DNA from: an uncultured Clostridia bacterium
GTDB taxonomy: Bacteria; Bacillota; Clostridia; TANB77; CAG-508
DNA length: 64,000 nucleotides
Assembly (NCBI GenBank): GCA_948805675.1
Contig: CAQIBN010000007.1
Coordinates: 31,850 to 95,849, forward strand
Direction: 5' to 3'
Shown here: positions 59,693 to 64,000 of the stretch, piece after piece
How positions within the stretch are numbered: the stretch's first letter is position 1
Layout: each line of letters opens with the position of its first letter
The notes under the pieces: model-generated
Told to the model about the DNA's origin: nothing
What the model saw: the letters and a program-made list of their open reading frames with translations, nothing else
Databases searched by the model: none
Made by a program: the position numbers and the translations under genes

Positions 59693-59866
59693 ATGGAGCA
59701 GATACTCAATAGAGTAAAAGATGAAGTCTGTGGCAAGTTCATTGTTGTAACAAATTCATCTGATGATTCTCAGAAGCTTTCTTCGGAAGATCTTTTGGAA
59801 ATCTTTACTCATTTACTTGAGCATACGTTTGTCTATTGTAATGGATGCATTTACATTCAAATATGA
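59693..59866 (+). CDS. Small ORF, 57 residues, unknown
   Basis: MEQILNRVKDEVCGKF, then SSEDLLEIFTHLLEH and CNGCIYIQI. GGGGG is nine bases before the ATG and a strong terminator follows, so it is likely transcribed. Codon use is richer in GC than in neighbours. TCG GAA is out of phase. I do not recognise it. Confidence 0.45.
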   Translation: MEQILNRVKDEVCGKFIVVTNSSDDSQKLSSEDLLEIFTHLLEHTFVYCNGCIYIQI

Positions 59867-59920
59867 GAAGTGTTTATGCATCAAACCTCAAAAGTGACTG
59901 TCTTACCTAAGACACACGAA

Positions 59921-59961
59921 AAAAGGCAGAATACTTATTTTTAGAGTATTCTGTCTTTTTT
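59921..59961 (+). terminator. Terminator after the small ORF
   Basis: AAAAGGCAGAATACT with complementary AGTATTCTGTCTTTTT and a nine-base loop. Confidence 0.8.
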
Positions 59962-60051
59962 AATTAACAAAAATTTATCTTATTTTAAATAATAATTTAA
60001 AAAATAAATTGAAATTTATTTTTTGTCTTTTCTTTAATATTAACATATTTT

Positions 60052-63000
60052 TTATAATTCTATACATTTATTTAAACTAACTGAATATATATATGTATGT
60101 GAAACATTTTTATTTAAGCTTTCTTCTAATGCTTTTCTATATATTTCTAATTGTTTATTATATTTTTTTATTAAAGAATCTTCTTCTCCACTTTTTATAT
60201 AATCTGTCTTAAAGTCAACTAAAATCAATTCATCATTACTATTAATATAATAAAGATCAATAATTCCTTGCACTAATATATCTTCACTTGTATCTAACTT
60301 AAATATATCTTTTGATGAAAGATTTATATAAAAAGGTTTTTCTTTGCAAATTTCTTTTGCTAATCTTAATTCTTTCCATAAATCAGATTTAGTATATTCA
60401 TATAATTTATTTATATTAATTACATCTTTCTGATTTTTTGTTATTATATCTTTTTTATATAATTCATTTATCATATCTTCTATTTTGAAAATATTATAAT
60501 CTTCTTTTTCATTCATTTTTTGAATACATAAATGCATTAGAGTTCCCTTTTGCGCACTTGTTATCTTTTCTTTATCATCAATAAATTTAGGCCTACTTGT
60601 TAATATTTTATATTTTTTAATATTTTCTATTTCTTCTTTTTCCTCTAAACTCATAACATTTTCATTTTCTATCTCTTTTATTTTTGTAACAGATGTTTTG
60701 GTAGGTATTAATATCGAATTACTATATTTGTATTCCCATTTTATTTTATTAATTATTTCATCATTTTCATTATATATGCTATCTGACTTTTCTTTTACTT
60801 TTTTAATAAAATCTTGTTGTTCTTGTTTGTTTTTTTGTTTATTTTTATTAATGTTTTTTAATATTTCATCTTTTTTATGTGTTTTTATACAAAATACATC
60901 TTTTATCTTATCTTTATTTTTTAAATATACTAATTCTAACCAATCTAAATAAGTTTTATACTTTTTAATTAATAATGAATTAATTTTCGAACCATCATCA
61001 TTAAAATATAATTCTAATAAATTCTCTTTTTCTTTTAAAGATTTTTCTGCATCTTTTTTTATTCCTGTTATTATTAGTTTTTCTTTTGCTCTTGTAAGTG
61101 CAACATAAAGAATTCTCATTTCTTCAGATAAAGTTTCTATATATGCATTAATTCTAATAGCCTCTTTTGCCAAAGTATTATATTCTATTCTACTTTCAAA
61201 ATCTATGTATTTAGGACCAAATCCTATATCTTGATGCATTAATATAGTATCATTTAAATCTTGCAAATTAAATCCTTTTCCTGTCCCTGCTAAAATAACA
61301 ACTGGAAACTCTAGACCTTTACTTTTGTGTATACTCATAATTCTTACTACATCTTCATTTTCTCCAATTAATTTAGCAGAAGACATATCCCCACTTGTTT
61401 TTCTTAATTTATCTATAAAATTTATAAAATTAAATAATCCTTTAAAACTTGCTTTTTCATATTGTTTTGCTCTTTCAAATAACATCTTTAAATTAGCCTG
61501 TCTTAAAGAACCATTCGACATTAATCCGAACATAATTATAGAAATTTGTTTCAATATAAATATTCCAAATTAGCTCATCTAATGGTTTTTCATTTACTTG
61601 TTTTTGCCAGGATTTTAGCTTTAACAAGAAATTTTGTATTTTATTTCTTAAGTTTTGCTCACATTGTATCTGTGCTGCTTGAAAAGCCTCATAAAAGCTT
61701 GATTCTTTATTACACAATCTAATTTTAACTAATTCATCATCTGTAAATCCTCCAATATTAGACCTAAGTACACATACAAATGGTATATCTTGCATAGGAT
61801 TATCTACTATTTTTAACAAACATAAAATTGTTTGAATTTCTATACTATCTAAAAATTCAGATGAAGTATCACTAAACACTGGTATATCTAATTGAGTTAA
61901 CTCCTTTTCATATATAGGAGCTAAATTAGATGTAGCTCTTAATAAAACTACTATATCTTTATATGTAATTTTTCTATATCCTATTTTTTTGTCATATACT
62001 AAATAGCAACTGTTTAATAATTCTTTTATTTTATTAGATACTAATTTTGCTTCAATAACACTATTTTCTATAACTTCCTCTGATTCGTCTTTACTTTCAT
62101 TATCATACTCATTTCTGCTTTTATTATCATTTTTGCTATCTTTTTCATTTTTTTCTTCATTAATAGATTTATAAATTTCAGTTTCTTCATTTACTTTCAT
62201 ATCAATAATATGTAACTCTGTAATCCCTGCATATTTGGAACCTAAATCATCTGGCTCTTCATAATTTGCTCCTAAATTCAAATATTCTTCTTCATTATAT
62301 AATATATCTCCAGCTTCTTTACTCATAATATTATCAAAAACTAAGTTTGTAAAATCTAGTATATTTTTTCTACTTCTAAAATTCTTAAATAATTTTATCT
62401 TCAAGTCTTTTCCTATTTCTTTATCTATACTGTAATTTTCGTATTTATCTAAAAAAAGCTCTGGTCTTGCTTGTCTAAATTTATATATACTTTGTTTAAC
62501 ATCACCAACCATAAATATGTTATTTCCTTTAGAAATACTTGTTAAAATATACTCTTGAACTAAATTACTATCTTGATATTCATCAATAGCTATTTCTTCA
62601 AATTTTTCTTTATATTCATTTGCTATATCTGTACTAATAATTTTTCCTTGATTATCTTTCTTAACAAGTAATTCAAGTGTAAAATGCTCTATATCATTAA
62701 AATCGATAACATTTTTCTCTTTTTTTCTACTTTTAAATCTATCACCAAATTCTATTATTAGATTTTTTAATTTACGAAATACATTATACATTTCTGTAAT
62801 ATCCATATTTGCTGTTTCTGAATTATATATTAATACTTTATCAATACTTGCTAATACTTTTTTCTTTACATCATCTCTTATTTTTTTGGCTTCATCTTTA
62901 ATTAATAGAGTTATTTTTCTATCTACTGGCCATTTTTCAAAATTTATTTTGCTGAAATTATATGCTTTATCCCAAGAATCTAAATTTTTAAGTAATGATT

Positions 63001-63776
63001 TTAAATTAATTATATCTGATTGAATCACTTTTATATATTTTTCTAGCTCATCAAATCTTCTCATACTTAATACTAAATTATCTAATTTTATAATAGAATC
63101 TTCTAAATCTTCTGAAAGATTTTTTAGTAAGATTTTTCCCCATACAGTTTCAGAAAAGTCTTGTTTTTTGTCACAAATATTAAACATTTCCACTTTTTCA
63201 TTTAACCACTCATTTGGAAATGGACTACTTTGAATAAATTTGTATATATTCATAACTAACTGTTTTAAAGATTCATCATCTCTATAATTTGTATATGTAT
63301 TTATTAAATCAATAAAATCTTTATCATTATTTAAATACTTTTCTTCAAATAATTCTTCGATTACATCTTGTTTTAACAGTTCTATTTCCCCTGAATCTCC
63401 TACCCTAAAATTAGCTGATATATCTAATTCATAAAAATGATTACGTATAACATCTAAACAAAACGAATGTATTGTACAAATACTTGCCTTATTTAATAAA
63501 ATAATTTGTTTTTGCAATACTTCATCTTCTGGATTTTCTTCTATTTGTTTATATATAGCATCTAATATTCTTTCTCTCATCTCACTTGCAGCTGCATTTG
63601 TAAAAGTAACAATTAAAATTTTATCAATATCTATTTTATCTTTAATTACTTTATTAATCATTCTTTCAACAAGCACAGCTGTTTTTCCACTTCCGCGCAG
63701 CAGCAGCTACTAATATATTAGAGTCTTTTTCTTCTATTGCTTGCATCTGCTCTTTAGTCCATTGTACTTTACTCAT
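60052..63776 (-). CDS. addA: ATP-dependent helicase/nuclease AddA, two +1 shifts
   Basis: 1240 residues after two shifts. WTKEQMQAIEEKDSNILVAAAA-G-SGKTAVL is the Walker A site with shift 1 at residue 28. Other motifs: VTFTNAAASEMRERI, AIDEYQDSN, VGDVKQSIYKFRQA, shift 2 in NFYNYV-G-LMSNGSLRQANL, MSIHKSKGLEFPVV, ALTRAKEKLIITG, and nuclease motifs LVQGIIDLYYINS and LVDFKTDYI. It forms AddAB with AddB, expected beyond the right edge, and processes double-strand breaks. Confidence 0.96.
61525..61528 (-). other. +1 shift site 2 in addA, GTT CGGA
   Basis: Restores YNYV-G-LMSNGSLRQANL (family YDYVGGLPGGxxRQANL). Confidence 0.94.
63692..63695 (-). other. +1 shift site 1 in addA, GCG CGGA
   Basis: Restores Walker A AAAA-G-SGKTAVLVERMI. 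Arginine here would destroy the P-loop. Confidence 0.97.
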
Positions 63777-63870
63777 GTTTTTTCCTCCATTTCTTTATTT
63801 CTAGTACTTCTTTTTTATATTATAATTAATTTATTATTTTTTGAACAGTATTATTATTAAAATTTTAGTA

Positions 63871-63902
63871 AAAAAAGAAGTATTTGTTTAAATACCTCTT
63901 TT
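63871..63902 (-). terminator. Terminator of a gene entering from the right edge
   Basis: AAGAGGTATTT / AAATACTTCTT stem followed by seven T on the minus strand. The 63903-64000 segment shows no frame that I can assign. Confidence 0.55.
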
Positions 63903-64000
63903 CTTATCCTATTTTTATTATATATTCCAAACAATATTTCTTCAGGAATATTGTAATTCATAAAAAGATTTGCATATATTCATTTTCATTACTAACACAC

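Noticed and set aside
10477..63695. Sequencing or assembly indels as the cause of all split genes
   Set aside because: Every break has the same form, CGGN in codon phase, always an extra C before a glycine codon, never at homopolymers and never at out-of-phase GG. Random or motif errors would not respect phase. It still needs confirmation with raw reads.
10477..63695. Simple triplet reassignment of CGG to another amino acid
   Set aside because: A sense reassignment keeps the frame; here the frame must move by one base to continue the protein.
10477..63695. Genome decay with many pseudogenes
   Set aside because: The affected genes are conserved housekeeping genes with otherwise intact motifs, and gene lengths fit exactly one extra base per site.

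Overview
This window looks like a chromosome segment of an uncultured, very AT-rich, anaerobic, spore-forming Bacillota of the class Clostridia, possibly gut-associated. The support is a sigma-K gene, a SleB-type spore cortex hydrolase, a rubredoxin/flavodiiron pair, formate-THF ligase, LL-diaminopimelate aminotransferase, RemA, Asp23/AmaP proteins, an hrcA-grpE-dnaK-dnaJ operon with CIRCE, and a clostridial-type tmRNA. Most genes are on the minus strand. GC is roughly a quarter to 30 percent by eye.

The most important observation concerns decoding. Sixteen ordinary genes (typA, pnp, fhs, priA, dnaJ, xseA, addA, an Xaa-Pro peptidase, sleB, yqeG, a PAP2-like gene, a signal peptidase, gtrA, an M23 peptidase, yjdF, a glycosyltransferase) look broken under normal reading. 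They are broken at 24 places, and every break is the same: an in-frame CGG followed by N, where skipping the C (a +1 shift) and reading GGN as glycine restores the family sequence. About half of these are diagnostic glycines, including the Walker A motifs of PriA and AddA, VAGRAGR in PriA, GGMPSSHS in the PAP2 protein, GHGVG in the peptidase and AVGKIPG in PNPase. By manual reading I found no in-frame CGG decoded as arginine in any native gene, while 14 out-of-phase CGG trinucleotides in native genes cause no shift. I read this as a genome where CGG has no cognate tRNA and CGGN is routinely passed by a +1 frameshift or quadruplet decoding to glycine. The only unshifted in-phase CGG codons are in DNA that looks foreign: a lectin-fold variable protein gene, its decayed inverted copy, and an orphan gene near 58.2 kb.

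Layout. 1-4.8 kb: TadZ-like ATPase with AT-hook-like and acidic repeats, a small membrane protein, sigK, and DUF368. 4.9-9.3 kb: U32 protein, flavodiiron protein with rubredoxin, a CmpB-type membrane protein, and a TrmR-like methyltransferase. 9.4-18 kb: typA, an S1-domain protein, a cmk-plsC fusion, a P-loop protein and two glycosyltransferases. 18-24 kb: pnp, rpsO, dapL, dapF and a decayed dinD. 24.5-26.5 kb: tmRNA and tRNA-Trp from divergent promoters, then plus-strand gtrA and an M23 peptidase. 26.5-33.3 kb: efp, Xaa-Pro peptidase, prepilin peptidase, yqeG, sleB, fhs and a PAP2-like protein. 33.4-40 kb: xseB-xseA-nusB-amaP-asp23, then a DUF5305 / SipW-like peptidase / camelysin-like secretion cluster. 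40-48.4 kb: fmt-def-priA, a cytidylate kinase-like gene, rpoZ, remA, yicC, a lysine-rich membrane protein and rsmE. 48.7-54.1 kb: the heat-shock operon. 54.2-56.3 kb: remnant of a diversity-generating-retroelement-like insertion. 56.4-64 kb: pyk, the orphan gene, yjdF, rqcP, a small plus-strand ORF and addA.

Functional links. The U32/TrmR pair fits wobble-uridine modification (mo5U34). That is notable because 17 of the 24 codons just before the shift sites belong to the Val, Pro, Ser, Thr and Ala boxes read by such tRNAs. tmRNA and RqcP are ribosome-rescue factors in the same window.
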